Assembly: GCF_010500965.1 (NCBI RefSeq)
Contig: NZ_QVMI01000016.1
Coordinates: 62,001-126,000, forward strand
Reading direction: 5' to 3'
DNA: 64,000 nucleotides
From: Bacteroides sp. 51
GTDB taxonomy: Bacteria; Bacteroidota; Bacteroidia; Bacteroidales; Bacteroidaceae
The notes under the pieces were generated by a model. It ran no database searches. It was not told the origin of the DNA and saw only the letters and a program-made list of their open reading frames with translations. Of this stretch, positions 27,503-36,633 are shown one piece after another (within the stretch, counting starts at the first letter, position 1; each line of letters starts with the position of its first letter). The position numbers were made by a program, and so were the translations under genes.

Positions 27503-28306
27503 ATGAGTGAAAATATACAGTCGGAAAAGCCGAGGAATATAGGTTTCGCCCTCAGTGGTGGTTTTATCAAGGGGTTTGCCCATCTTGGGGTTATGCAAGC
27601 ATTAAAAGAACATGATATCACTCCGGACATTATTTCGGGTGTGAGTGCCGGAGCATTAGTTGGAGCTTTTTGTGCGGATGGTAATGAGCCATACCGGGTA
27701 TTAGATTATTTTGCCGGACATAAGTTTCAAGATCTCACCAAACTTGTTATCCCGAAACAAGGATTATTCGATCTTTGCGAGTTTATTGATTTTTTAAAAA
27801 GCAACTTGAAAACCAAGAATATCGAAGATCTCAAAACGCCCCTCATTATCACTGCAACAGATCTTGACCATGGCAAAAGTGTACACTTCCGCAAAGGTGA
27901 ACTAGCAATACGTATTGCAGCTTCTTGCTGTATGCCTGTTATGTTTGCACCTATCTGTATAGATAAAATACATTATGTGGATGGTGGGGTTTTCATGAAC
28001 CTGCCGGTTTCCACATTGCGCCGGGAATGTGAAAAGGTGGTAGCTATTAACGTAAGCCCGTTGGTGGCCAGTGAATATAAAATGAATATTGTAAATATCG
28101 CCATGCGTGCCTATAACTTTATGTTTCGTGCCAATACATTTCCTCAACGTGAAAGTTGTGATCTGCTGATTGAGCCTTACAACCTGCATGGATACAGTAA
28201 TCATGAATTAGAGAAAGCCGAAGAAATTTTCGAGCAAGGGTATAATACGGCAAACGAAACCCTGGCTCGCCTTAAAGAAGAAAAACAATGTGTATGGAAA
28301 CAATAA
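27503..28306 (+). CDS. Patatin-like phospholipase family protein
   Basis: Cytoplasmic Ser-Asp dyad acyl hydrolase. Oxyanion region ALSGGFIKGFAHLGV (about residues 18-32), nucleophile elbow GVSAGALVG, and the catalytic Asp in YVDGGVFMNLPV. No signal peptide or transmembrane barrel domain, so it resembles the short RssA-like bacterial form rather than secreted patatins. 267 residues. The next gene begins inside its last codons, so the two are co-translated. Natural lipid substrate unknown. Confidence 0.9.
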   Translation: MSENIQSEKPRNIGFALSGGFIKGFAHLGVMQALKEHDITPDIISGVSAGALVGAFCADGNEPYRVLDYFAGHKFQDLTKLVIPKQGLFDLCEFIDFLKSNLKTKNIEDLKTPLIITATDLDHGKSVHFRKGELAIRIAASCCMPVMFAPICIDKIHYVDGGVFMNLPVSTLRRECEKVVAINVSPLVASEYKMNIVNIAMRAYNFMFRANTFPQRESCDLLIEPYNLHGYSNHELEKAEEIFEQGYNTANETLARLKEEKQCVWKQ

Positions 28307-29349
28307 AAACCGGAATCGCTTCGTATGGTATGTCAGGGCAGGTATTTCATGCTCCTTTTATCTATACTAATCCACATTTCCAACTTTGCAGTATTGTAGA
28401 GCGCAGTAAAGAACTATCTAAAGAAAGGTATCCTGATGCTACGATTGTACGCAGTCTGCCCGAACTGTTGGCAGATAAGGATATTGAACTGGTCATAGTT
28501 AATACGCCGGACAGCACGCATTATGAGTATGCTAAGATGGCGCTTGAAGCAGGAAAACATGTTATTGTTGAGAAGCCATTTACTACGGATACCGCTCAGG
28601 CAGAAGAACTTATCACGCTGGCTAAAACCAAAGGTTTGATGCTTAGCGTATATCAAAACCGCAGATGGGATGCCGATTTTCTTACTGTAAAAGAGATTAT
28701 TAATAAAGGATTACTTGGCCGTCTGGTAGAATTTGAATCTACCTTTGCCCGCTATCGCAATTTTATCAAACCGGATACTTGGAAAGAAACCGGAACCGCC
28801 GGTGGAGGCATGACTTATAATCTTGGTTCCCATCTCATTGATCAGGCCATTCAACTTTTTGGAATACCCGAGGCTGTATATGCCAATATTGCGACCCTGC
28901 GTACCGGTGGTCATGTAGACGATTATTTCCAGATCAATCTACTTCGTCCGGAACTCAACCCCGAATTACGTATTACTCTGAAAGCCAGCTACCTGATGCG
29001 CGAACCGGAACCCCGTTTTGTATTGCATGGTACACTGGGTTCTTACGTTAAACATGGACTGGATATTCAAGAGGAAAACCTGATTAGTGGTAAGATGCCC
29101 GATGAACCCAACTGGGGTGAAGAGGACGAACAAAACTGGGGACTACTTAACACTGAAGTAAACGGTGAACCGCTTTATGGCAAGTATCCCAGTCTACCAG
29201 GGGACTATAATGCTTTTTATCAAAATGTTTACGAACATCTACGTTTAGGTAAACCTTTAACCACCGATGCGTGTTATGTTTCCAATGTAATTCGCATTAT
29301 TGAAGCGGCTTACAAAAGTAGTTATGAAGAAAAAGTTATATCATTATAA
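28294..29349 (+). CDS. Gfo/Idh/MocA family oxidoreductase
   Basis: NAD(P)-dependent sugar-type dehydrogenase, closest in look to YdgJ/YhhX. The N-terminal Rossmann fold starts TIKTGIASYGMSGQVFHAPF. The active-site EKPFTTDTAQAEEL motif has the conserved EKP lysine, and YQNRRWDADF and GGMTYNLGSHLIDQ match the C-terminal domain. The start used is ATG 28294; an ATG at 28288 is equally possible. Both overlap the patatin stop codon. Substrate unknown. Confidence 0.9.
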   Translation: METIKTGIASYGMSGQVFHAPFIYTNPHFQLCSIVERSKELSKERYPDATIVRSLPELLADKDIELVIVNTPDSTHYEYAKMALEAGKHVIVEKPFTTDTAQAEELITLAKTKGLMLSVYQNRRWDADFLTVKEIINKGLLGRLVEFESTFARYRNFIKPDTWKETGTAGGGMTYNLGSHLIDQAIQLFGIPEAVYANIATLRTGGHVDDYFQINLLRPELNPELRITLKASYLMREPEPRFVLHGTLGSYVKHGLDIQEENLISGKMPDEPNWGEEDEQNWGLLNTEVNGEPLYGKYPSLPGDYNAFYQNVYEHLRLGKPLTTDACYVSNVIRIIEAAYKSSYEEKVISL

Positions 29350-29350
29350 T

Positions 29351-29422
29351 GAAACGCAGATTTACACAGATATAATAATAAAGATTAAAGAATCTGTGTA
29401 AATCTGCGTTAATCCGCGTTTC
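29351..29422. repeat. Intergenic inverted repeat of the AATCTGCGTT type
   Basis: Arms CGCAGATTTACACAGAT (29355-29371) and its perfect complement (29392-29408), with outer GAAACGC / GCGTTTC extensions. The right arm carries AATCTGCGTTAATCCGCGTT. The same motif family recurs at about 38411-38445. It begins 2 bp after the oxidoreductase stop codon and ends 17 bp before the GH13 gene. Confidence 0.8.
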
Positions 29423-29438
29423 AAAAAACATAAATAGA

Positions 29439-31130
29439 ATGAACAATAAAATCATCATCTATCAGGTCTTTACACGACTTTTCGGCAACAACAACAGCCA
29501 TTGCATTAACAATGGAACGTTTCAGGAAAACGGATGTGGAAAAATGTCCGATTTCACAATGAAAGCATTAGAAGAGATAAAGAAGCTAGGCACTACCCAC
29601 ATCTGGTATACAGGCATCATAGAACATGCCACACAAACCGATTACCGCCGTTACAATATAGCTCCCGACCACCCTGCCGTGGTAAAAGGAAAAGCAGGTT
29701 CACCATATGCGATTAAAGATTATTATGATGTTGACCCTGATCTGGCCAATGACGTATCCAATCGGGTGAAAGAGTTTGAAAACCTCGTTACGCGTACACA
29801 CCGGAGTGGAATGAAAGTTCTTATCGACTTTGTACCTAACCATGTTGCCCGCCAATATCATTCGGATGTACAACCCGATGGTAGCAGCCAGTTGGGAGGT
29901 AACGATGACACCAATCAGGCTTTCAGTCCATACAATAACTTCTATTATATCCCCGATACAGAGTTCCATGGCCAGTTTGACATGAAAGCCGGTATGCCTG
30001 AACCCTACTACGAGTGTCCGGCCAAAGCTACAGGTAATAACCGTTTTGATGCCCAACCCACGATCAACGACTGGTACGAAACGGTCAAATTAAACTATGG
30101 TGTAGACTATTTCAATGGTGAACAGGCACACTTCTCTCCTGTTCCTGACACCTGGAACAAGATGCTGGATATTCTGTTATTCTGGGCTTCAAAGAAAATC
30201 GATGGTTTCCGCTGTGATATGGCCGAGATGGTTCCTGTAGAATTCTGGGAATGGGCTATACCTCAGGTTAAGGAACAATATCCTGATATTCTTTTTATTG
30301 CCGAAGTATATAATCCTGCCGAATACCGCAATTACTTGCTCCGTGGGAAGTTTGATTATTTATATGATAAGGTTGGTCTTTATGACACCTTGCGTAATGT
30401 GATCTGTGGTTATGATTCAGCTAAATCCATTACCCGTAGTTGGCAAAGCCTTGGCGGGATAGAAAAACAAATGCTGAATTTCCTTGAAAATCATGACGAG
30501 CAACGCATTGCATCCGATTTCTTTGCCGGAAATGCAATCAAAGGTATTCCCGGGCTGATTGTTTCTGCCTGTATGAACACCAACCCGATGATGATTTACT
30601 TTGGACAGGAGTTTGGCGAACCGGGCATGGACACAGAAGGATTCAGCGGACGCGACGGACGCACTACGATTTTTGATTACTGGAGTGTAGACAGCATCCG
30701 CAAATGGCGCAACAATGGCACCTTTGATGGTAAAATGCTTACGGAAAAACAAAAACACTTGTATACCATCTATCAAAGAGTTTTAAATATTTGTAGTACC
30801 GAGGCAGCGATTACACAAGGGCAGTTCTTCGACCTGATGTATGCCAACGAAAACGGCTGGAAGTTCAATGAGCATAAGCAATATGTTTTCTTGCGTAAGC
30901 ATCAAAATGAACTGCTGTTTATCATTGTCAACTTTGATAATATCAGTGTAGATGTAGCAGTCAATATTCCATCTCATGCGTTTGATTTCCTTCAAATACC
31001 ACAAATGGAAACCTATAAAGCCGTTGATTTGATTACAGGAAAGAAAGAGACTATCAGTTTGTTGCCATACAAGGCTACAGAGGTTAGTCTGGGCGAATAT
31101 AGCGGTAAGGTATTGAAGATAAAATTATAA
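29439..31130 (+). CDS. GH13 alpha-amylase family enzyme, cytoplasmic
   Basis: Alpha-glucan-active glycoside hydrolase. The catalytic triad of clan GH-H is visible: nucleophile Asp in DGFRCDMAEMV, acid/base Glu in LFIAEVYNP and Asp in FLENHDEQRI. Region I is IDFVPNHVARQ. The 563-residue protein has no signal peptide, so it likely acts on internal glycogen or imported oligosaccharide. A C-terminal beta domain is present. glgB lies 2 kb downstream on the other strand. Precise specificity cannot be read from sequence. Confidence 0.88.
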   Translation: MNNKIIIYQVFTRLFGNNNSHCINNGTFQENGCGKMSDFTMKALEEIKKLGTTHIWYTGIIEHATQTDYRRYNIAPDHPAVVKGKAGSPYAIKDYYDVDPDLANDVSNRVKEFENLVTRTHRSGMKVLIDFVPNHVARQYHSDVQPDGSSQLGGNDDTNQAFSPYNNFYYIPDTEFHGQFDMKAGMPEPYYECPAKATGNNRFDAQPTINDWYETVKLNYGVDYFNGEQAHFSPVPDTWNKMLDILLFWASKKIDGFRCDMAEMVPVEFWEWAIPQVKEQYPDILFIAEVYNPAEYRNYLLRGKFDYLYDKVGLYDTLRNVICGYDSAKSITRSWQSLGGIEKQMLNFLENHDEQRIASDFFAGNAIKGIPGLIVSACMNTNPMMIYFGQEFGEPGMDTEGFSGRDGRTTIFDYWSVDSIRKWRNNGTFDGKMLTEKQKHLYTIYQRVLNICSTEAAITQGQFFDLMYANENGWKFNEHKQYVFLRKHQNELLFIIVNFDNISVDVAVNIPSHAFDFLQIPQMETYKAVDLITGKKETISLLPYKATEVSLGEYSGKVLKIKL

Positions 31131-31139
31131 TTCTGAGGG

Positions 31140-31196
31140 GGTGTGTCATAAGTAGAAAAAGGATTGATTTATCTAACCATTAACTTATGACACACC
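31140..31196. repeat. Inverted repeat with 14-bp perfect arms
   Basis: GGTGTGTCATAAGT (31140-31153) and its complement (31183-31196), with a 29-bp spacer. It fills the gap between two convergent genes. It could act as a bidirectional terminator or be a small non-coding element such as a MITE remnant. Confidence 0.6.
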
Positions 31197-31198
31197 TA

Positions 31199-32689
31199 CT
31201 ACTCTATTAATTTATCCCCTTTCAATAATAAATCTAACTTCTTTTCAATCAATGTTGCGCGTACATGCGATCCATAGTCAACAATAACGCCTTTCTTATT
31301 GACCAAAATACCATAAGGGTAACTGATGCCGGAAAAGGTTTTTGACAGGGATCGGAACTCCTCTTTAGTACAACAATGATTCGGTATTTCGGAGAGTTGA
31401 TACTTTTGCAAGATCTTATAACTTTCCTGTTCGTCGCCGCCGGCACAAATGAAAGAAAAAGCCACATCTTTATATTTGTCATTGTCAATCAGCTCCTTAT
31501 AACGAGGGAATTCTGCAATACAAGGCGGGCACGACGTAGCCCATATGTCTATAACCTGAACTTTTCCTTTATTCCTGGCTATTATTTCCGACAACAAATT
31601 TTCCTTAGACGATATATCTGCTTGCATATCAGTGACTCCACCTGTTATAGCAGCTGACATTATTTCCATATTATTTATCTTTTCCAATAAGTTCTGATGC
31701 TCCTTCACTAATCTGGAGTTGAGGTATAAATGATCTATTTGAGGATAAAGTTCTTCAAAAATAGGTAATTCTTTCGTCCTCAGAGCAATGCTTGCATAAC
31801 GTGCAAGAGTGAAATTCTTAATCGTATCGTTAGGGAAATGTACCTTTTGCAAACAAGATGATATAGAAAAGTTCTCATCCGGTGGAGTTATCAACAGATT
31901 TAAGACAAAAGCCATTCCAACAAAATCAAAATGAGAGTCCGAATATAATTCCTTAGAGAAATATTTTGTATTTTTCTTATCTATTTCATCTTTCAGGACT
32001 ATCAGGTCACCCACCTCCTTCCCGGAACGACTTCTTTGTAAAACTACCCTAATCAAAGTGGAATAATAATCCAGTTCTATCATAGCTTCAGTTAAGTACA
32101 ATACATCTTCATGCCTTTGCGTTTTTTGCAGAAATTCATTTCGTTTCTGGTAGTATACACCCTTTTTATCATCAAGCATCCTTCGTATTTCATTCATAGA
32201 AAGATTACTTTCATTATTTGTGCCAATGCCATAATCGCCGCTCCGATAAAAGGTATGCTCAAAATAGTCCTTAAATTCACCGTTAATTTCCGCCGCTTTA
32301 TTTCCCGACAATTGCACTTTTGTTAAATCCTCAAAATCCAGTTCAACATGTAAACTATCATTGGGGTAAACATACAGAAAATCCAGATACGGTTGCAAGC
32401 GAATGTCCTGAGCCTGGTTGAGTTCAAACTTAAAATGGAACTTCCCGTTTTCATCGATTGGGGTCGATATTCTAAAAGGTTCCCCCGATATGTCAGAGAG
32501 TTCTAACCGCATTTCCTTTGTGTCAGGGTATTTACTTCTATTTTGGATGAAACCGGTTATGTGCACAAAACCAGCATCCGTACTTTCAGATTGCATATCA
32601 GCATCCTTTTGTGTATTCATTTTAGACTTACCGTCACATTGAATAAAGAGAAGTACAAAAAGGATAATGCAGGGTAAAGTAAATTTCAT
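31199..32689 (-). CDS. Thioredoxin-fold (TlpA-like) lipoprotein
   Basis: Envelope thiol-disulfide protein typical of Bacteroidetes. Signal peptide (MKFTLPCIILFVLLF) with lipobox LFIQC, about residue 18. An N-terminal DUF4369-like beta domain comes first. After a helical middle region, the C-terminal thioredoxin domain carries DIWATSCPPCIAEFPRY with the redox CPPC pair. 496 residues. No operon partner, so its client is unknown. Confidence 0.88.
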   Translation of the reverse strand: MKFTLPCIILFVLLFIQCDGKSKMNTQKDADMQSESTDAGFVHITGFIQNRSKYPDTKEMRLELSDISGEPFRISTPIDENGKFHFKFELNQAQDIRLQPYLDFLYVYPNDSLHVELDFEDLTKVQLSGNKAAEINGEFKDYFEHTFYRSGDYGIGTNNESNLSMNEIRRMLDDKKGVYYQKRNEFLQKTQRHEDVLYLTEAMIELDYYSTLIRVVLQRSRSGKEVGDLIVLKDEIDKKNTKYFSKELYSDSHFDFVGMAFVLNLLITPPDENFSISSCLQKVHFPNDTIKNFTLARYASIALRTKELPIFEELYPQIDHLYLNSRLVKEHQNLLEKINNMEIMSAAITGGVTDMQADISSKENLLSEIIARNKGKVQVIDIWATSCPPCIAEFPRYKELIDNDKYKDVAFSFICAGGDEQESYKILQKYQLSEIPNHCCTKEEFRSLSKTFSGISYPYGILVNKKGVIVDYGSHVRATLIEKKLDLLLKGDKLIE

Positions 32690-32731
32690 TAGCTTGCGTT
32701 TTTAAGATTTTACCAAAATAGAAAAACTGAC

Positions 32732-32739
32732 CAAATATA
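32732..32739 (-). promoter_or_regulatory. Predicted -7 element for the TlpA-like gene
   Basis: CAAATATA on the plus strand reads TATATTTG on the minus strand. Confidence 0.45.
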
Positions 32740-32992
32740 GATATTTAGTCACTTTATCCTACTCAATGATTACTTAATTTAACGTATTGGTATACATAAT
32801 AGAGATAAATTAGCACGCTCGGCTCTTCTACTTTACGCCTATTAATTAAAAGTAGAATCCAATGACTCTGTTGTATGAAAAACGTTTCAGCAACAGAGTC
32901 TCCGCCGGGGCTAAAGATACAACAGCATAATAATGTTTCAATAATAAGAGCGCTAGTTTAAGCATTAATTTAGAGAGAGATAAGGTTAAGGT
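32740..32992. other. Non-coding region with a nested hairpin
   Basis: No gene is seen. A hairpin with arms GACTCTGTTG (32864-32873) and CAACAGAGTC (32891-32900) encloses a second stem, TGAAA / TTTCA (32876-32889). Just upstream, TCTACTTT and AAAGTAGA can pair. This could be the leader of an unannotated RNA or a folded remnant; nothing decides. Confidence 0.4.
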
Positions 32993-33037
32993 TAAAAAAG
33001 AATTCCCCATCCGCACAATAGTGTCGATGGGGAATTT
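32993..33037 (-). terminator. Terminator of the glgB operon
   Basis: Arms AATTCCCCAT and ATGGGGAATT around a 14-nt loop, with a T-run on the minus strand; T-rich on the other strand too. Confidence 0.85.
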
Positions 33038-33059
33038 TATTTAAGAGCCGCCTTGCCGC

Positions 33060-35072
33060 TTATTCGGTTTTTCTAAGCACTACAGCCGTACGTGCCGGAA
33101 TGTAGAGTTTTAGCCATTCTTTCTTTTCTCCGGCGTATAGTGGATCGGATACGGTAAAGTGTTTTACGCTATCGTCTGCGAAACCGTTGCCACCATAGGC
33201 TACGTTATCCGTGTTCAATACCACCTCATATGTACCCGGTGCAACCAGGAAGCCATAATCGGTGAATGATTTCATTGGGTTGAAATTGAACACAAAGATC
33301 AGTTCATCACGCTGGTAAGCCAGAATCTGATCACCGTCGTTATGCCAGATTTCCTGTACAGGGGTTTTCTCGATGGCTTTTACACTTTTAATGGTTTTGA
33401 GCATCTCTGCATCGAAGTCTGCCAGATAATGGAATGTCAGTTTCTTATTATCTACCAAATCCCATTGGCGACGGGCATATTTATATGACCAACCGTTTCC
33501 TTCGCGAGGGAAATCAATCCATTCGGGATGGCCGAACTCATTACCCATAAAGTTAAGGTAACCACCATTGATGGTAGAAGCCGTGAGCAAACGAATCATC
33601 TTATGCAGGGCTATTCCACGGTTAACGACGTAGTTTTCATCACCTTTCTGCATATGCCAGTACATATCGGCATCGATCAAACGGAAGATAATGGTCTTAT
33701 CTCCTACCAATGCCTGGTCATGGCTTTCGGCATAAGAAATTGTTTTCTCGTCGGTGCGACGGTTGGTTACTTCCCAGAACATGCTGGAAGGTTTCCAGTC
33801 TTCGTCTATCTTTTCCTTAATTGTTTTGATCCAGTAATCGGGGATGTTCATTGCCATACGATAGTCAAATCCGTAGCCGCCGTCTTCGAATTTGGCAGCC
33901 AGACCGGGCATACCGGATACCTCCTCGGCAATGGATATGGCATTCGGGTTTACCTGGTGGATGACTTCGTTGGCCAGCGTCAGATAGCAGATCGCGTTAT
34001 CATCCTGATGGCCATTATAGTAATCTCCATAGCCCATAAACGCCTCTCCCAGTCCGTGGCTATAATACAGCATAGAGGTTACGCCATCGAAACGGAATCC
34101 GTCGAATTTATATTCTTCGAGCCAGTATTTGCAGTTGGACAACAGGAAGTGCAATACTTCGTTCTTGCCATAATCGAACAGTAATGAGTCCCATGCCGGA
34201 TGCTCACGACGACCGCCCGGATAGAAATATTGGTTCGGATCGCCGGCAAAATTGCCTAATCCTTCTACTTCGTTTTTTACGGCATGCGAGTGAACGATGT
34301 CCATGATAACAGCAATGCCCAGGCCATGTGCCGTATCGATCAGTTCTTTCAGTTCATCGGGTGTACCGAAACGTGAAGATGCGGCGAAGAAGCTCGATAC
34401 ATGGTAACCAAAACTACCGTAGTACGGATGTTCCTGGATAGCCATAATCTGGATGCAGTTGTATCCGGCTTTGGCTATACGGGGAAGAATCTTTTCGCGG
34501 AATTCGTTGTATGTTCCCACTTTCTCGCCATTCTGCGCCATGCCGATATGGCACTCGTAGATAAGCAGCGGATCGGTATTGGGTTTGAAAGGTGTCTTGC
34601 CGAACTGGTAAGGTTTTTCGGGTGCCCACACTTGTGCACTGAAAATCTTGGTATTCTCATCCTGTATCACACGGGTGGCCCATGCCGGAATACGCTCGCC
34701 CTGTCCACCGTCCCAATGAACAACCAGTTTATATAAATCGCCATGACTGATGGCAACATCGGGAAGGTTAATTTCCCAATTGCCATTTTCCTGGCGCTGC
34801 ATTGCATACTCTTTTTTCTCTTCCCAGTTATTGAATGTACCTACCAGGTAAATCTGTGTAGCGTTCGGTGCCCATTCTCTGAAAGTCCATCCGGAAGCTG
34901 TACGATGCAGTCCGAAATAAAGGTGTCCGGAAGCAAAATCGGCAACGGTATTCCGGCCGTTACCGGTCAGTTCGGCGATTTTGTCCAGCGCATGTTGGTG
35001 ACGGCCAGTAATGGCTTCGCTAAAAGGCTCTAACCAGGAATCATTTTTGATCAGATTAAGAGTTTTATCCAT
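33060..35072 (-). CDS. glgB: 1,4-alpha-glucan branching enzyme
   Basis: Makes alpha-1,6 branches in glycogen. N-terminal CBM48 (about residues 45-140, TFREWAPNATQIYLVGTFNNW). The GH13 barrel has the catalytic residues in DGFRFDGVTSMLYYSHG (nucleophile Asp), ISIAEEVSGMP (Glu) and YAESHDQALVG (Asp). 670 residues, the longer eukaryote-like form common in Bacteroides. Third gene of an operon with yhcH (16-bp gap) and the DUF2461 gene. Confidence 0.95.
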   Translation of the reverse strand: MDKTLNLIKNDSWLEPFSEAITGRHQHALDKIAELTGNGRNTVADFASGHLYFGLHRTASGWTFREWAPNATQIYLVGTFNNWEEKKEYAMQRQENGNWEINLPDVAISHGDLYKLVVHWDGGQGERIPAWATRVIQDENTKIFSAQVWAPEKPYQFGKTPFKPNTDPLLIYECHIGMAQNGEKVGTYNEFREKILPRIAKAGYNCIQIMAIQEHPYYGSFGYHVSSFFAASSRFGTPDELKELIDTAHGLGIAVIMDIVHSHAVKNEVEGLGNFAGDPNQYFYPGGRREHPAWDSLLFDYGKNEVLHFLLSNCKYWLEEYKFDGFRFDGVTSMLYYSHGLGEAFMGYGDYYNGHQDDNAICYLTLANEVIHQVNPNAISIAEEVSGMPGLAAKFEDGGYGFDYRMAMNIPDYWIKTIKEKIDEDWKPSSMFWEVTNRRTDEKTISYAESHDQALVGDKTIIFRLIDADMYWHMQKGDENYVVNRGIALHKMIRLLTASTINGGYLNFMGNEFGHPEWIDFPREGNGWSYKYARRQWDLVDNKKLTFHYLADFDAEMLKTIKSVKAIEKTPVQEIWHNDGDQILAYQRDELIFVFNFNPMKSFTDYGFLVAPGTYEVVLNTDNVAYGGNGFADDSVKHFTVSDPLYAGEKKEWLKLYIPARTAVVLRKTE

Positions 35073-35088
35073 ATATAGTTGTTTTTGT

Positions 35089-35535
35089 TTAGGCTTTAAT
35101 TTTCACAACGATTTTCTTTACTCCTGTTGGAGTGATGCCCGGAGCGTGTCCGTCCTGAGGGAAGAAAATGGCAAACATTCCTGGTTTTATGGTGATATAA
35201 TCATCGGCCAGTCCTTCAAAGAAGGTAATATCCTTTTCCGCGTTATATGGAGCATCGGCCGGTTTGCAATCTTTAGCTGCTGTATAGCCCATTACTTCCG
35301 TACCCGAAAGTGGAATTTGAATATCAATAAATACATTATGGGTTTCCAGTTTAGCTTGTTCCTTGGTTTTTGGAGCGGTTTGTTGTACATTCACTACCAG
35401 GTCGCTACCTTTCAGTTCGGTTTTACCTACTTCGAGTGCGTTCAGGTTGGTCGACTTCAGAAATTCAATAGCTTGAGCGAACAGGGGATTCAATGACGCG
35501 TAATTCCCTAAATTCTCTAGTGTATCTACTACCAT
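35089..35535 (-). CDS. YhcH/YjgK/YiaL family (DUF386) cupin-like protein
   Basis: 148-residue cupin-fold protein of the DUF386 family, sometimes linked to sugar metabolism (YiaL, YhcH, EbgC). Visible are HNVFIDIQIPLSGTEVMGY and the C-terminal FFPQDGHAPGITP metal-site region with its histidine. Position between DUF2461 and glgB, with 24- and 16-bp gaps, implies co-transcription. Enzyme activity unproven. Confidence 0.9.
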   Translation of the reverse strand: MVVDTLENLGNYASLNPLFAQAIEFLKSTNLNALEVGKTELKGSDLVVNVQQTAPKTKEQAKLETHNVFIDIQIPLSGTEVMGYTAAKDCKPADAPYNAEKDITFFEGLADDYITIKPGMFAIFFPQDGHAPGITPTGVKKIVVKIKA

Positions 35536-35559
35536 AATTCTATATTTTTTGTTAGTATA

Positions 35560-36231
35560 TTAATCTTCTTCAAATTCGTCAATGGTATAATTGGTAAAAT
35601 CCGAAAAGCGCTTCAACTGACGGAAGGCGTCTTCAACCCGGTTAAGCATATCGGGTGAGGTAAAGAAGTTATCGGCAACGGCATAGTCGCAACAATATTC
35701 TTTGCACTTCAGGTATTCGATATATTCAAAATCTTTTGGGAATCCTTTGGGAGCGGTTTTCACAAAATTATACCCTATACGGGGGAAGTATTTTTTAAAC
35801 TCCGGGTCTTCAACGATAGATACAAACTCCTCGATATTATCGTACACCGCCTGTCGCAATGCCTTTAACAGTTTAGGAGACGGACAATAGCTACCTCCGG
35901 CAAGCAAACAACCGGCGGGTTGTATGTGTACATAGTATCCGCAATGGTCTGATTTCTTTCCTTTGGCATTGATGTATGCCCCCATATGTGTTTTATAAGG
36001 GGTTTTATCGGGCGAAAAACGGGTATCCCGATAAATACGATATGTACAATCTTTCACTTGTACGCCACGGATGCTTTCGTCAAAAACCGATATACGTTCG
36101 ATGATGGCTGCAACCAGTTTTTCAAATTCCGCACGTGCTCTTTCATACTCGTCACGATGTTCATTAAACCACTCTCGGTTATTGTTCGCAGCCAGTTTTT
36201 TAAGAAAGTCAAAAACGACAGATATATTCAT
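35560..36231 (-). CDS. DUF2461 (TIGR02453) family protein
   Basis: 223-residue conserved protein of unknown function. Motifs NNREWFNEHRDEYERAR near residue 20, YRDTRFSPDKTPYKTHMG and HCGYYVHIQPAGCLLAGGSY match the family. First gene of the three-gene operon with yhcH and glgB. A -7 element lies 27-34 bp upstream. Confidence 0.9.
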   Translation of the reverse strand: MNISVVFDFLKKLAANNNREWFNEHRDEYERARAEFEKLVAAIIERISVFDESIRGVQVKDCTYRIYRDTRFSPDKTPYKTHMGAYINAKGKKSDHCGYYVHIQPAGCLLAGGSYCPSPKLLKALRQAVYDNIEEFVSIVEDPEFKKYFPRIGYNFVKTAPKGFPKDFEYIEYLKCKEYCCDYAVADNFFTSPDMLNRVEDAFRQLKRFSDFTNYTIDEFEED

Positions 36232-36257
36232 TCAATACCCTTTTATATTTTAGTGTA

Positions 36258-36265
36258 CAAACGTA
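36258..36265 (-). promoter_or_regulatory. Predicted -7 element for the DUF2461-yhcH-glgB operon
   Basis: CAAACGTA on the plus strand reads TACGTTTG on the minus strand. Confidence 0.45.
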
Positions 36266-36430
36266 CGAAAAATATACGAATTATGAGTTACTAAATTTAA
36301 ATTTTGAGTGAAACATGGAAGTAAAACTTCATATCTTACCCTGAAAAGACAGGAGCAAATTCGTAAATCCGTTGGTCTTATTCCGAAAAGAGTGAGGACT
36401 TTGTAAAAACAAAGCTTTCTTCCGTTTTTT

Positions 36431-36513
36431 CACACCCGGGTGTGAATGCCCTTGACACCCGGGTGTCAATCCGTCCGACACCCGGGTGTGAAGGGGTCTG
36501 ACACCCGGGTGTC
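36431..36513. repeat. Four-unit 23-bp array of ACACCCGGGTGT palindromes
   Basis: Four 14-bp palindromes start at 36431, 36454, 36477 and 36500, exactly 23 bp apart. Each has the core ACACCCGGGTGT with C or G at the ends, separated by 9-bp spacers of unrelated sequence. The array sits between the injection-system operon's last gene (stop at 36634) and the DUF2461 gene. The rest of 36266-36633 shows no gene. Confidence 0.95.
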
Positions 36514-36633
36514 AGCAAAACCAAGAAACTGTCTTTTGAGTAAAACTCTACCGCTGATGCACTAAACCTGCACTCAAAATGGAATATCCTAACGGTTGTT
36601 TTTGCCGGTAGCCACGAACGCTCAATACAGCGT

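Noticed and set aside
36431-36513. CRISPR array
   Set aside because: Units are short palindromes with 9-bp spacers; CRISPR needs 20-40-bp repeats with similar-sized spacers, and no cas genes are present. The same holds for the arrays at 17.4 and 58.4 kb.
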